A stretch of 64,000 bases of DNA from Siphonodentalium dalli (taxonomy: Eukaryota; Mollusca; Scaphopoda; Gadilida; Siphonodentaliidae): NCBI GenBank assembly GCA_032622095.1, contig CP136066.1:201894978-201958977 (forward strand), read 5' to 3'. Position numbers and translations under genes: made by a program. Of this stretch, positions 1 through 11,160 are shown piece by piece. Every line of letters starts with the position of its first letter. Positions within the stretch are counted from its first letter, which is position 1. The notes beneath the pieces are model-generated. The model did no database searches. It had not been told where the DNA came from and saw nothing but the letters and a program-made list of their open reading frames with translations.

Positions 1-1
1 C

Positions 2-127
2 TTGACCACCGTGTCAAGCGAGTTAAACCAATGCAAAATCAGTCGTGTGAATAAGCTCACACGAGCTCGTCGTTACGATTGCCTTGAGCATCGTTCAGAC
101 GGCGCGGTATTGACCCAGTTTGAATGA
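2..127 (+). other. Open frame running in from the left edge, unrecognised
   Basis: A frame without stops runs from the window edge to a TGA near base 127, giving about 41 codons. I recognise no domain. It lies a few hundred bases upstream of a retroelement-like 3' end, so it could be the last codons of a retroelement ORF. It could equally be chance openness. Confidence 0.12.
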
Positions 128-329
128 CCAAAACAAACTGGACAACTTCGTAAACTCGTTACCGGCCGTGCACTATGCACACGTTGGCGAACATCAATAA
201 ATATATTTGAAGGTTGTCAAAATGTGCATGGTGTGTATATGGTAGCTCCATACAATCCACCAGGCGAACCGCACCTCTGCATCCAGCATTGGAAGTAATT
301 AAATCGCCTATTGTCCACCCTAAATTTCG

Positions 330-502
330 GATCTATAAATCATATATTGTACAATGGTATAAGGGTATAAGAGCGACAAGCACACACATTGTACTGATAT
401 TGTTTATATTTGCATTGTTCCATGTAATGCATGTTTGCACTTGTTCAAATGTGTCCGATATATAGGTTGCATTCCAATAAGTTTATTTGATTTGATTTTA
501 AT
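330..502 (+). mobile_element. Probable 3' end of a non-LTR retrotransposon
   Basis: The stretch ends in an A/T-rich tail with repeated TTTGA units, preceded by CAATAAG, which resembles the 3' tails of non-LTR retrotransposons. No coding remnant can be identified upstream with confidence. The call rests only on the tail and is an inference. Confidence 0.3.
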
Positions 503-654
503 AGTGCCCTATTTGCCAGGTGAGGTGCACGTACCCGATGATCCACATAGCAACACCTACGCAGGTATACATTCCGCACCTTAAGTACCCGCGTATATCT
601 GGGTGTTATTTCATCCAAAATTCAAGATTCTTTATCGATGTTCTAATTACATCT

Positions 655-1093
655 ATATCTATATTTGCGAATGTCTGTCTGTCTGTGTTCTATAGAAATT
701 CACAGGGGCCCAACTAGATAGAACAAAAGGGGTCTAATATGGGTAACTTTTTACGAGAACGGTAATGGCGAGGGTTAGAATTTTCTAAACTGACGCCGTT
801 GTTGTCAGGGGCAGAAAAGGGGGAGGGCAGATAAAAAAAAATTCGCCGATTGCCACCAAACTTATATATAATCATCCCCATAATATGAGGAATATAATGG
901 TGTTGTTTAAATATGTCAAAAGTCGCGCCGTTCGCGTCAGTGATGCTCGGAAGGGGAGAGGGGCACCAACATTGATCAAAATAATTTTTGCGCCGAATTC
1001 CACCAAATTGATACAAGGAATCATATTGTGTGATTTAAAGACGCCAAATTGGTGTCGTTGTGATGATATATTGGGGGGGGGGGTGAACAACAT
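655..1093. repeat. Degenerate ~140-bp tandem repeat, segment 1
   Basis: This segment is built from diverged units. They contain GCCGATTGCCACCAAACTTA, then a run like GATATGAGGAATCTAAT, then GTGGTTTAAAGACGTCAAA, then a G-rich stretch. The same order recurs between 1738 and 3075. The part from about 655 to 840 also matches 2480-2640. A run of 11 G closes the last unit. Small reading frames here are shadows of the repeat. Confidence 0.75.
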
Positions 1094-1725
1094 GGAAAAA
1101 GACTATACATCTTACCAAAGCAGGCACACGTTGAAGAAGCGCTTACAGATAGCAATGCTTAGAAATTACCAAGAAAATGTATGCTGTAAAAACAAAGGAT
1201 GCCCCGACTGTGCTCTATAAATAATATGAATATTCATTGTAAAAATCATAATTGTTCTCGACACTAACATACATATAAACATTACATATATGTAATACTG
1301 TTAATTTGATTATCCCAACACCTCACTCAACAAACAAAACAAAAAAAGACTTTCCAGCGATATATATAGATAATTCCTATCTTACTTACTTAGCTAAAGA
1401 CGGCGGTATCTTACAATTCGTCTGGATTGTCTCACAACCACACCAATACTTGTCTGTGATATGCCCCAAAACTAGTTTCTAGTTAGTTTCATACACGAGA
1501 ATACATGTAGTCTGTACGTATGCGTGGAAAAAAAATAAAAATACAAGCCATCTATATATATGCAAATAATTATAGTGATACTTGTTTTAGGGGGTAGCAG
1601 GAAGACAGCCCGATAGGGCTAGGCTAACCCCCAACAATATATACAGCATTTATATTATTATATGTTACTGTCATTGTATTATTCATGTGTATATTGTAAA
1701 TAAATTATCCTATCCTACAAAATCT
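1094..1725 (+). mobile_element. 5'-truncated non-LTR retrotransposon tail inserted in the array
   Basis: A ~630-bp segment interrupts one unit of the surrounding array; the unit resumes right after it. It starts with a short open stretch ending in a Cys-rich CCKNKGCPDC before a stop at 1218-1220. About 370 bp of AT-rich sequence follows. A G/C hairpin comes next near 1590-1632 (GGGGGTAG paired with CTAACCCCC, with AGCCC/GGGCT inside). The segment ends in AAATAAATTATCCTATCC. Hairpin plus short tandem tail is typical of a non-LTR 3' end. The clade is not determined. Confidence 0.6.
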
Positions 1726-1737
1726 GATCAGAATTGG

Positions 1738-3075
1738 TTTAGTCGCCGATTGCCACCAAACTTATACAATTTCATCCCCATGGTATGAGGTGTCTAATGG
1801 CGTGGCTTAAAGCTGTCAAAAGTGGCGTCATTCGAAACAGGGGTGCACTGAAAGGGAGAGGGGCACCACAATTGATACACAATATTTTCAGTGCCAATTT
1901 CCACCACATTGATACACATTCGTATCTATGATATAAGGAATCTCATCATGTGATTTAAAGACGTCATATTGGTGCTGCTGTGGTGAGAGATGGGGTGAAC
2001 ACTAAATTTGATAAAAAATTGTTTAGTCCGGATTAGCCACCAAACTTACAAATAATAATCTTCATGATATCAGGAGTCTAATTGTGCGGTTTAAAGATGT
2101 CAAAAGTGGGGCCATTCGAGTCAGGGGTGCCTAGAGGGTGAGAGGGACACAAACATTGATAAACAATATGTTTAGCGCCGATTTCCACCTGATTGATACA
2201 TATTCTTCTCCGCGATACGAATAATCTAATCGTTTGGTTTGAATGCGCCAAATTAGTGCATTTTGGGTGAGAGATATGCAATGGTGGCCCTAAATTTGAT
2301 ACGAATTTTATGTATATTCATCTCTATAATGAGTCTAAGTGTGTGGTTTAATGATGTCAAAAGTGGCGCCGCTTGAGTTCGAAATAGGGACGGGAGGGTC
2401 ACCAAAAACTCATAAAAATATGTTTAGTGCTAATTACCATCAAACTCATACACGTTCTTCTCAAACGATACAATGAATCAAATATTTGCGAATATCTGTC
2501 TGTGTTCTATATTTAACTTTAAGGGTACAATCGAGATGGCACCAAGGCGGTCTAACAGGGGTAACTTTTTACGAGTAAGATAATGGTGCGGGTTAAATAA
2601 TTTTAAAATGACGTTGTTGGTGACAGGGGAGAGGCTATTTTTAGCGCAGATTTCGACCAAATTGATATATTATTCTTCTCAGTGATACGAGGAATATAAG
2701 CGTGTGATTTAAAGACGCGAAATTGGTGCGTTTGGGTGAGAGACGGGGAGGGGGTAATAACTATGATAAGAATTTGTTTAGTTGCCGATTACCACCAAAC
2801 TTATAATATATAATCATCTCCATTATATAATGCACGCATGAGTCTAATAGACGTGGTTTAAATATGACAAAAGTGGCGCGGTTCAAGTCATGCATGAGGG
2901 GAGTTGCACCAAAGTTGATACAAATACATTTAGCACTAATTCCACCAAATTCATGCACGTTCTTCTCTAATGATATGATGAATTAAATCATATTTGGGGT
3001 CGTTTGGGTCATGGATGGCGAGAGGAGATTAACTAATATTGTTCAATTCGCCGATATCCAACAAAGTTATATATA
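1738..3075. repeat. Degenerate ~140-bp tandem repeat, segment 2
   Basis: About nine diverged units continue the array seen at 655-1093. Anchors such as CCACCAAACTTA or CCACCAAATTGATA recur near 1748, 1895, 2035, 2180, 2435, 2650, 2795, 2945 and 3055. Spacing averages 140 bp and alternates between two unit subtypes, so the higher-order period is about 280 bp. Divergence between units is high, so the array is old. I see no gene in it. Confidence 0.75.
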
Positions 3076-3530
3076 GTTATCTGCCAGGTCATCTCAATGT
3101 CGTTCTAAGGAGTTTTTGGCATTCCAATTTTACAATCTCGACAAATGGTGAGCGAATTAAGTCACTTGAACAATTATATATTCTCAACTGTCATATTGAT
3201 ATGGGATGGAAATATTTTCTATAAGTTTCAATGTTGGGACCGAATTCGCGGTGAGAAAATTCTCGAGATTGTTACATGTTGGGGGAAATGAAAAGATGAT
3301 ACAATATTCTCACTCTGTAAAACACCAGAGCAATTACTATACGTACGTTCCAGATATGTTGTTTCCAATTTTTACTCTGGATTTGTACATACTCCTTATT
3401 AATCTGAAGCATCGCCCATATATACAGTATATTAGCCGTATATAATTAGCTTTTTACCAAAGTTCGGCATGTCAAACAGTATCAAAAGCTTGTTTCAAAT
3501 CAATGAATGTGCAAAATTATTGCTCTTCGA
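3076..3530. other. No recognisable feature
   Basis: AT-rich sequence with two short open frames (61 and 79 codons) that match nothing I know. It lies between the 140-bp array and the 25-bp minisatellite. Confidence 0.4.
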
Positions 3531-3612
3531 TAGATGTTTGTGAGAAAATCAAATACGGTCATTTGTAGAGAAATCCAATATGGTCAATGGTAGAGAAATC
3601 CAATGTGGTTAA
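3531..3612. repeat. 25-bp minisatellite, left part
   Basis: Three to four imperfect units of the same 25-bp repeat that continues at 4249. They include two clean units of the form GTAGAGAAATCCAATATGG. The run stops at a TTAA where a MITE is inserted, so this stub and the long array to the right were once contiguous. Confidence 0.9.
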
Positions 3613-4248
3613 AGGGGTACTGTACGCCAATTTCAATAAATTCCCGGTAACAATTGCGATCTAATATCAATATTATATTTTAAAATAACGTATTTGAGTC
3701 GACGATGTCTACTGAAAACGTTCCGGTTAACAGGCTATCATAAAAGTAAAATTGAATTATTTAATATAAATGAATTTATGGCTGGAGTCATAAAATGGCG
3801 AATTATGCCATTACGAGTTACCGTTCTTGGAATCTCACATGTTGGGTGTCTTTTATCGACGGCCGTTTACGGCGAACATTATTGAGTTGCGAACAAAACA
3901 TGTTACATGCAAAAGGAAGTCCCGCTATAACCAATTTGGGAAAAAAGAGAAGAAACAAGATTCATAAAGTGTCAAGTATTTTTATGGGGGATGAGATTGT
4001 TCGATGTAAGAGATTGCAGGCATCAATTGAACTTCCTGTTCATCCTGCAACCTGCGTCTTCTCCGGTGAAGGTCAAAAACATGGCGCGTAGTTTGAAATC
4101 GTAATATTTTTATTTCCAAGATCAATATTTTCGTCGCTAAATTAGGTTTATACGAAACTCATATAACACGAACACAATCTAACTTGAAAGTTATGTCAAT
4201 GGGAGTAAATAAAAAAAATGCCTATCTCTGTGTACAGTGCCCCTTTAA
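3609..4248 (+). mobile_element. MITE family M1, copy 1 (TTAA-flanked, piggyBac-like)
   Basis: A 632-bp element (3613-4244) begins AGGGGTACTGTAC and ends GTACAGTGCCCCT. It is bounded on both sides by TTAA (3609-3612 and 4245-4248). TTAA duplication with short TIRs is the signature of piggyBac-type non-autonomous elements. It has no transposase; its 63- and 98-codon frames are not conserved in copy 2 (54476-55194, opposite orientation). It sits inside the 25-bp minisatellite, and the array resumes at the next base. Confidence 0.9.
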
Positions 4249-6311
4249 TGATAGAGAAATCCAATGCGGTCAATGGTAGAGAAATCCATATGGTCAATGA
4301 TAGAGAAGTCAAATATGGTCAATGATAGAGAAATCCAATATGGTCAATGGTAGAGAAATCCAATACGGTCAATGGTAGAGCAATCCAATATGGTCAATGG
4401 TAGAGAAACCCAATACGGTCAATGGTAGAGAAATCCAATATGGTCAATGATAGAGAAATCCAAATACGGTCAATGGTAGAGAAACCCAATCCGGTCAATG
4501 ATAGAGAAGTCAAATATGGTCAATGGTAGAGAAATCCAATATGGTCAATGGTAGAGAAATCCAATACGGTCAATGGTAGAGAAATCCAATATGGTCAATG
4601 GTAGAGAAACCCAATACGGTCAATGGTAGAGAAATCCAATATGGTCAATGGTAGAGAAATCCAATAGGGTCAATGATAGATAAATCCAAATACGGTCAAT
4701 GGTAGAGAAACCCAATACGGTCAATGGTAGAGAAATCCAATATGGTCAATGGTAGAGAAATCCAATATGGTCAATGATAGAGAAATCCAAATACGGCCAA
4801 TGGTAGAGAAATACAATACGGTCAATTGTCGAGAAATCCAATACAGTGGTAGAGAAATCCAATTCAATGGTAGAGAAATCCAATACGATCAATGGTAGAG
4901 AAATCAAATATGGTCAATGGTAGAGAAATCCAATACGGTCAATGGTAGAGAAATCCAATATGGTCAATGGTAGAGAAATCCAATATGGTCAATGATAGAG
5001 AAATCCAAAACAATGGTAGAGAAATCCAATACAGTCAATGATAGAGAAGTCAAATATGGTCAATGGTAGAGAAATCCAATATGGTCAATGGTGGAGAAAT
5101 CCAATGCAGTCAATGGTAGAGAAATCCAATTCAATGGTAAAGAAATCCAATATGGTCAATGATAGAGAAATCCAATATGGTCAATGATAGAGAAATCCAA
5201 TATGGTCAATGGTAGAGACATAAATACGGTCATTGGTAGAGAAATCCAATACGGTCAATGGTGGAGAAATCCAATACAGTCAATGGTAGAGAAATCCAAT
5301 TCAATGGTAGAGAAATCCAATATGGTCAATGATAGAGAAATCCAATATGGTCAATGATCGAGAAATCCAGTATGGTCAATGGTAGAGAAATCCAATATGA
5401 TCAATAGTAGATAAATCTAATACGGTCAATGGTAGAGATATTCAATACGGTCAATGATAGAGAAATCCAATATGGTCATTGATAGAGAAATCAATAGGGT
5501 CAATGGTGGAGAAATCCAATACGGTCAATGATAGAGAAATTAAATATGGTCAATGATAGAGAAATCCAATACGGGCAATGGTAGAGAAATCCAATACGGT
5601 CAATGGTAGAGAAATCCAATACGGTCAATGATAGAGAAATCCAATACGGTCAATGGTAGAGAAATCCAATACGGTCAATGATAGAGATATCCAATACGGT
5701 CAGTGGTAGAGAAATCCAATATGGTCAATGATAGAGAAATCCAATATGGTCAATGATGGAGAAATCCAATACGGTCAATGGTAGAGAAATCCAATACGGT
5801 CAATGATAGAGAAATCCAATATGGTCAATGATAGAGAAATCAAATACGGTCAATGTTAGAGAAATCCAATACGGTGAATGATAGAGAAATCAAATATGAT
5901 CAATGGTAGAGAAATCCAATACGGTCAATGATAGAGAAATCAAATACGGTCAATGATAGAGAAATCAAATATGGTCGATGGTAGAGAAATCCAATACGTT
6001 CAATGATAGAGAAATCAAATATGGTCGATGGTAGAGAAATCAAATATGGTCGATGGTAGAGAAATCCAATATGGTCAATGATAGAGAATTCAAATATGGT
6101 CAATGGTAGTGAAATCCAATACTGTCAATGATAGAGAAATCCAAAACGGTCAATGAAAGAGAAATCCAATATGGTCAATGTTAGAGAAATCCAATACGGT
6201 CAATGATAGAGATATCCAATACGGTCAATGGTAGAGAAATCAAATACGGTCAATGGTAGAGAAATCCAATTCAATGGTAGATAAATCCAATATGGTCAAT
6301 GATAGAGAAAT
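4249..6311. repeat. 25-bp minisatellite, main array (~80 units)
   Basis: Tandem units of about 25 bp with consensus close to GATAGAGAAATCCAATACGG plus TCAAT. Variation is concentrated at a few positions (GGTAG/GATAG, ATATGG/ATACGG, CCAAT/CAAAT). Occasional shortened units lack the TACGGTC segment. Higher-order similarity between blocks (for example around 4890-5000 and 4540-4660) suggests block duplications. The unit length is not a multiple of three, so the 67-codon minus-strand frame at 5900-6103 is incidental. Confidence 0.97.
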
Positions 6312-6494
6312 TCTTTCTGAATCCAGCATCCAGTTTACAACTTTACAGTACTGTAATGAGATTCGTCGATTCTGCAAAACCAGTCAGTCGTGCAATTATG
6401 ATGTGCGTGAATAAGTACTGTAAATAATTATTTCGTGCTCCGAGTGTATAATGTTTCGCTAATTCTTGGTATACATAGACCATGGGCATTTTAT

Positions 6495-6627
6495 TTATAA
6501 AATGAGAATATGCGTGAATGTACTTTCGCGTACTTCACTAAGAGAATCACAGGTCAAGACAAAGTGGTATTCATCACCTACTGCATTCCCACACTTACTA
6601 CAAATTCCTAGCGCATCATCTGTATTT
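6495..6627 (-). pseudogene. Non-LTR retrotransposon C-terminal CCHC fragment
   Basis: Reading the minus strand gives a frame with Cys-x2-Cys, then GDEYHF, then a final Cys (ICSKCGNAVGDEYHFVLTC), ending at a TAA at 6495-6497. The same knuckle is at the C-terminus of the retroelement at 43.7-47.6 kb (RLCFKDVGDEYHFTLTC) and, degraded, at about 38.0 kb. This is therefore a short remnant of that family. No further coding sequence can be followed upstream. Confidence 0.7.
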
Positions 6628-6634
6628 TTCGGTG

Positions 6635-6715
6635 ATATATAGTTGTTGTAATAACTTGAAGGATTAGTTGATTTAACGGAATTATGAGTTGGTCATTCGT
6701 ACATATATATATTCG

Positions 6716-6735
<20 letters not shown>
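6635..6735 (+). repeat. Dispersed repeat R1, fragment
   Basis: The segment with TTAACGGAATTATGAGTTGG recurs at 12316-12450 and 57420-57565. In both of those it is followed by an ATATATTTTATA stretch and GATCTTGAGCGCGTTACC. At this locus the second half is displaced to 7480-7565, apparently by intervening insertions. Confidence 0.6.

Positions 6736-6757
<22 letters not shown>
6700..6757. repeat. TA/TG microsatellite
   Basis: Alternating AT dinucleotides pass into about 15 TG dinucleotides near 6727-6756, a compound purine-pyrimidine microsatellite. The open frames reading HTHTHTHT or IYIYI across it are artefacts. Confidence 0.95.
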
Positions 6758-6758
<1 letters not shown>

Positions 6759-7059
6759 TTTATAGACTCGAAAACGGCTCGACCGATTGAGCCCAAACTT
6801 GCTGTGTAGGGGTAAAAAGCCATGGGCAGTTTCATCGGACCATCGCAAGCCCGTGAGCCAACCACTCTTTCGCCATCTCCCTGCCACCGTCCTTTGAATT
6901 GATGGGTTAAATGGTTTCGTTGATGTGTGTGACTCGATGCAGGAAGGACAACTCTAAATTCACACAACGTATTGAATACGTATCATTTACGTTTGTATAT
7001 GAGGCATCGCTATTAAAGAGCGTTTATCTCCTTGAGTGAGAATACGGCATTTGACCATC

Positions 7060-7455
7060 TCGGAAACTTGATCTTCAAAATGGTCAATTCAAGGTCAAAT
7101 CGGGTAAAACTGGCGGATTTCGACGAATTTTTTTTACCTAGGGATGCTTTTGTCCGGGGAGTGTTTTGGACGGGTCAAATTGTGACCACGATCTGACCTT
7201 GACCTTCAAATGGTTAAATCAATGTCAAATCTGGTAAAACTGGCGGATTTCGACGAAATTTTATACCTGTGTGTGCTTTTGTCCGGGGAGTGTATTGGGT
7301 GGGTCAAATCGTGACCAAGATCTGACATTGTCCTTCAAAATGGTCAATTCAAGGTCAAATCGGGTAAAACTGGCGGATTTCGACGAAATTTGGTGCAAGT
7401 GAAGCACACGTGTCTCGGAAACTGTTCCGATTGCTTTTTCGAACAATGCCATGTG
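7060..7455. repeat. ~130-bp tandem repeat, about three units
   Basis: Units begin at TTCAAAATGGTCAATTCAAG near 7074, 7205 and 7334, a period of about 130 bp. Each contains GGTAAAACTGGCGGATTTCG and TTTTGTCCGGGGAGTG. The last unit is incomplete and runs into unrelated sequence after GACGAAATTTGG. No coding content. Confidence 0.85.
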
Positions 7456-7479
7456 ACGAATCCCGCCAGTGGCGGCTAA

Positions 7480-7565
7480 TCTGCTAGTATTCTATAATTA
7501 CAATCATTGGTATATAATGTATGATCTTGAGCGCGTTACCATTTCTGACATTGGTTTTCTTGTAG
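7480..7565 (+). repeat. Dispersed repeat R1, second half
   Basis: Contains TTCTATAATTACAATCATTGG and GATCTTGAGCGCGTTACCAT, also present at 12390-12450 and 57490-57570. It is probably the other part of the R1 copy that begins near 6635. Confidence 0.55.
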
Positions 7566-7997
7566 GTCTACGGTCATCTTTTATGCTTATACGATGGAGC
7601 TATACTAGTCCAGTCAAATTTAAACCAATCAGTATATATCGGCAGCATATGATCTATAGTGCACTCGATGTGTTTGTTCTGTGTTTTATCAGACTACGCC
7701 AGATATAAATCCCGAGAATTCTTTGTTGAAAATCTCTTGCCATTTTTGGCTGGATTTATGCAAAACGTGTGTCTCTCCCTTAATCTTATTTGCCTTCGCA
7801 TTAAATTTCCCAATTATAAGTAGTTAATTTGTTGACAAGTTCAAATAGTTATAACGGTTATCAGTTAACACCGAGGCGGGGTACAATACAGATCAGATAA
7901 GAACATACATTGTACAGACATATTGATTAGGATAGCGCAGTAATGTCAACACTTGTTTGCACATTGGTCCTAGCGTGCAGCTAAAACAGAATTATGT

Positions 7998-8043
7998 ACT
8001 AAATGGAGAATGTAATCCAATTTCAATAAATTCCCGGTAAAAC
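7998..8043 (+). mobile_element. M1-like MITE, left fragment
   Basis: A degenerate M1 left end is followed by TTTCAATAAATTCCCGGTAA, identical to M1 copy 1 just inside its TIR. The match breaks at 8044 where a poly(G)-ended element begins and resumes at 11501. The two parts are thus one MITE split by an insertion. Confidence 0.75.
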
Positions 8044-8584
8044 CAGGGGGGGGGGGGGGGTCGGAAAAAATTTCCAGACACGTATGCTACTTTTTTGCCG
8101 ATGACCACTTTTTGGACCCACCCACCCCCGACCCCAAATTGTTTTCCATTTCATAGAGTTTTTCCAGCCATGTGTTGACATCCACCCCTTGTGGAACGCA
8201 AAACACAAACATACAGAGAAAACCAGGACCAAACCTACTACATTGAGATTCAGTGAATCTAGTAATGAACAGCAGGACTGGTTTCTAGCAGTATATTCTT
8301 GATTGCAGTGGATTTTGTCACTAGAAACATGTGAATAGTCTGCTTACCGATCTAACACAAATAATGGTGAGTACATCAAAATACCCCAAGCTGATCATTC
8401 AGTCCCTTGGCAAAATCATAGTAAAAACAATATAGCTGAGTGTTCAAGAAAGAAAAAATTAAAAGCTTTAATTTCTCACAAAATACTGAGCTTCCAAAGT
8501 TTACAATAAAATTTTGACAAAATATGACAAAACAGGATAGAGTTATTACGCTAGAGTCATGTGAAATAAAAATATTATGTCCAT

Positions 8585-8635
8585 ACACCAGATATGTGAT
8601 TTTGTTTTACACCAGATATGTGATTGTATTATATC
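8585..8635 (+). repeat. Short direct duplication
   Basis: ACACCAGATATGTGATT occurs twice in tandem-like order within about 50 bases, inside the poly(G)-ended element. Confidence 0.6.
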
Positions 8636-9099
8636 AGATAGGTTGAATTATTATATGATACGTGCCACCCAAACTCATTAGACATTACTAAAACATGTTT
8701 ATCGCACTTATAGCAATACACTAGAGCACACAGGAGCACCAATGGGAAATCAAAGAAAGTTAATGTTACGATTGATTCCAATTGATTCAGATTGGTCAGG
8801 ATTGGTTAGGATTTTATAACGTTCACAGTTTATCTTGTATGAATTCAGGAATATTGTATGAGTTCAGAAAAGGCATTATTTCTATTGGACTGCTCAAGAG
8901 TAGCATGCGAGAGTAAAGCATATAATAAAAAACAAACCTACACTTTTAGTAGAAACCTGTATTAACTCATTCATGACATTGTGAATTATTACCATTTTCT
9001 ATCTCTTTTGTCACATATGAGATAATTGTGTTATCCACTCACAAGTCTAGGTATGTTACATGTTTTTTCTTTATACATCAGTGTACACATCAGTGTTTA

Positions 9100-10076
9100 T
9101 TGTTATCCTCATCCCTATTTTCCACCCTTCTGATTGGCCCATGTCTTGTCACGTGCCGGGCGACAAATCACACTGTCGCCCGCTGACCCGGGAGACATTG
9201 TTTTTGTCGCCCGCCTGATGTTATATTGCAAGAATATCTCCAAACACACACTGCAGTAACTCATCTATTTCACATCACTATACGTACTTAAAAATCATAG
9301 ATCGTATATACCCCACGGATTCGCAATACACACCAGTTGTGGTGTTTGCTAATTTGCATATATTTAGTGAACACTAATATTCGAACTTTTAAGTTGATAC
9401 TTTTATCGGACAAGCGTTATTATTTACTTTTTACATCGATTCAATTTGTTCATGTCGACATTATGATGCAAGATTGAAAGAGAGGATCCCTTGAAGTTGG
9501 TTGGTTATATATGTTTGCTGGTAGACAACGTAATGCATACGTTTGTCGCGAATGAATAGTACTGTACGCGTATCCTCCGCGATGTCTGCAATGTGATCAT
9601 AGAAGTATTTTATGTGAGGATCGCCATGAGCACTGACACAAATGAATGTACATTGATGAAGTTGACAACTTCCCAATAGCTTTCTGGGAAGACCGTTATG
9701 AAATGAACATAGCGAGTAAATTGCGCACACAAGACGACATTGAATATGCCACATTGCAGAAGACGAGAACATACCTATATGGCTTATTGGTTTACATTTC
9801 ATGGACCTATATTGACGATTTAACCACCAAAATGATCGTAAATAAACGCGGATTATCACACGCTTAACGGCTTGACTATCGTTTATGGAACAGAAATCCT
9901 ATAGGACGATAAGTAGTTACTGAAAATATACATAATCGGGAAAAATAGCACTCGTGACTCAGTGCAACATAGTGCGTGTGGATGGCAAGGATTTTTTCCT
10001 GTGGTATAATCGGATAACAAAATAGTTGTTACCCTTTTTCTCGGGAGACGTCGAGACAGCGGGCGACAACTGTATA
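9100..10076 (+). repeat. ~980-bp internal duplication, copy A
   Basis: Starts TTGTTATCCTCATCCC and ends GGGCGACAACTGTA. It is nearly identical to copy B, which follows directly. Near the left end GGGCGACAAA and TTTGTCGCCC flank GTCGCCCGCTGACCCGGGAG, giving several nested inverted GTCGCCC motifs. A 73-codon frame (9646-9867) starting MYIDEVDNF is matched in copy B by MYINEIDNF. I recognise no domain and do not claim it is a gene. Confidence 0.85.
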
Positions 10077-11160
10077 TTGTTATCCTCATCCCTATTTTCC
10101 ACCCTTCTGATTGGCCCATATCCTGCCACATGCCGGGCGACAAATCACACTGTCGCCCGCTGAGCCGGGAGACATTGTTTTTGTCGCCCGCCTGATGTTA
10201 TATTGCAAGAATATCTCCAAACACACACTGCAGTAACTCATCTATTTCACATCACTATATGTACTAAAAATCATAGATCTTATATACCCCACGGATTCGC
10301 AATACACGCCAGTTGTGGTGTTTGCTAATTTGCATATATATAGTGAACACTAATATTCGAACTTTTAAGTTGATATTTTTATCGGACAAGCGTTTTTATT
10401 TACTTTTTACATCGAAAACATCTCGGTGAATCAATTTGTTCATGTCGACATTATGATGCAAGATTGAAAGAGAGGATCCCTTGAGGTTGGTTGCTTATAA
10501 ATGTTTGCTGGTAGACAACGTAATGCATACGTTTGTCGCGAATGAATGGTACTGTACGCTTATCCTCCGCGATGTCTGCAATGTGATGATAGAAGTATTT
10601 TATGTGAGGATCGCCATGAGCACTGACACATATGAATGTACATTAATGAAATTGACAACTTCTCAATAGCTTTTGGGGAAGACCGTTATGAAATGAACAT
10701 CGCGAGTAAATTGCGCGCACAAGACGACATTGAATATGCCACATTGCAGAAGACGAGAACATACCTATATGGCTTATTGGTTTACATTGCATGGACCGAT
10801 ATTGACGATTTAACCACCAAATTGATCGTAAATAAACGCGGATTATCAAACGCTTAACAGCTTGACTATCGTTTATGGAACAGAAATGCTATGGGACGAT
10901 AAGTTTTACTGACAATATGCATAATCGGGGAAGAAAGCACTCGTGACTCAGTGCAACATCGTGCGTGTGGATGGCAAGGATTTTATTCTGTGGTATAATC
11001 GGATAACAAAACAGTTGTTGCCCTTCTTCTCGGGAGACATTGAGATTTGTCACCCGCTCGAGAACGGAATGTCTCCCTCGGAGCTTCGCTCCTCGGGAGA
11101 CATTCTGTTCTCGAGCGGGTGACAAATCTCAATGTCTCCCTCGACAACGGGCGACAACTG
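10077..11160 (+). repeat. ~1-kb internal duplication, copy B
   Basis: A second copy of the unit at 9100-10076, differing by scattered substitutions, a small deletion near 10262 and a 21-bp insertion near 10414 (or the reciprocal loss in copy A). It carries about 100 extra bases at its right end that form most of the palindrome at 11012-11158. Adjacent near-identical copies imply tandem duplication or insertion of a second copy next to the first. Confidence 0.85.
11012..11158. repeat. 147-bp near-perfect palindrome
   Basis: Arms pair from CAGTTGT at 11012 to ACAACTG ending near 11158. The inner 11042-11130 part is almost perfect: GAGATTTGTCACCCGCTCGA pairs with its complement, and the turn is GGAGCTTCGCTCC. 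Only a few mismatches lie in the outer 30 bases. As DNA this can extrude a cruciform; as RNA it is a ~70-bp hairpin. Confidence 0.93.

Noticed and set aside
5900-6103. 67-codon open frame in the minisatellite (minus strand)
   Set aside because: A chance product of the 25-bp repeat; variants and short units destroy any frame elsewhere in the array.
3531-6311. CRISPR-like array of short repeats
   Set aside because: Units are contiguous with no unique spacers, so this is a minisatellite; the surrounding DNA is eukaryotic.
9646-10857. Duplicated 73-codon frames (MYIDEVDNF / MYINEIDNF) as a small gene
   Set aside because: Similarity is explained by the DNA-level duplication of the whole ~1-kb unit; no motif or codon-biased divergence is evident.
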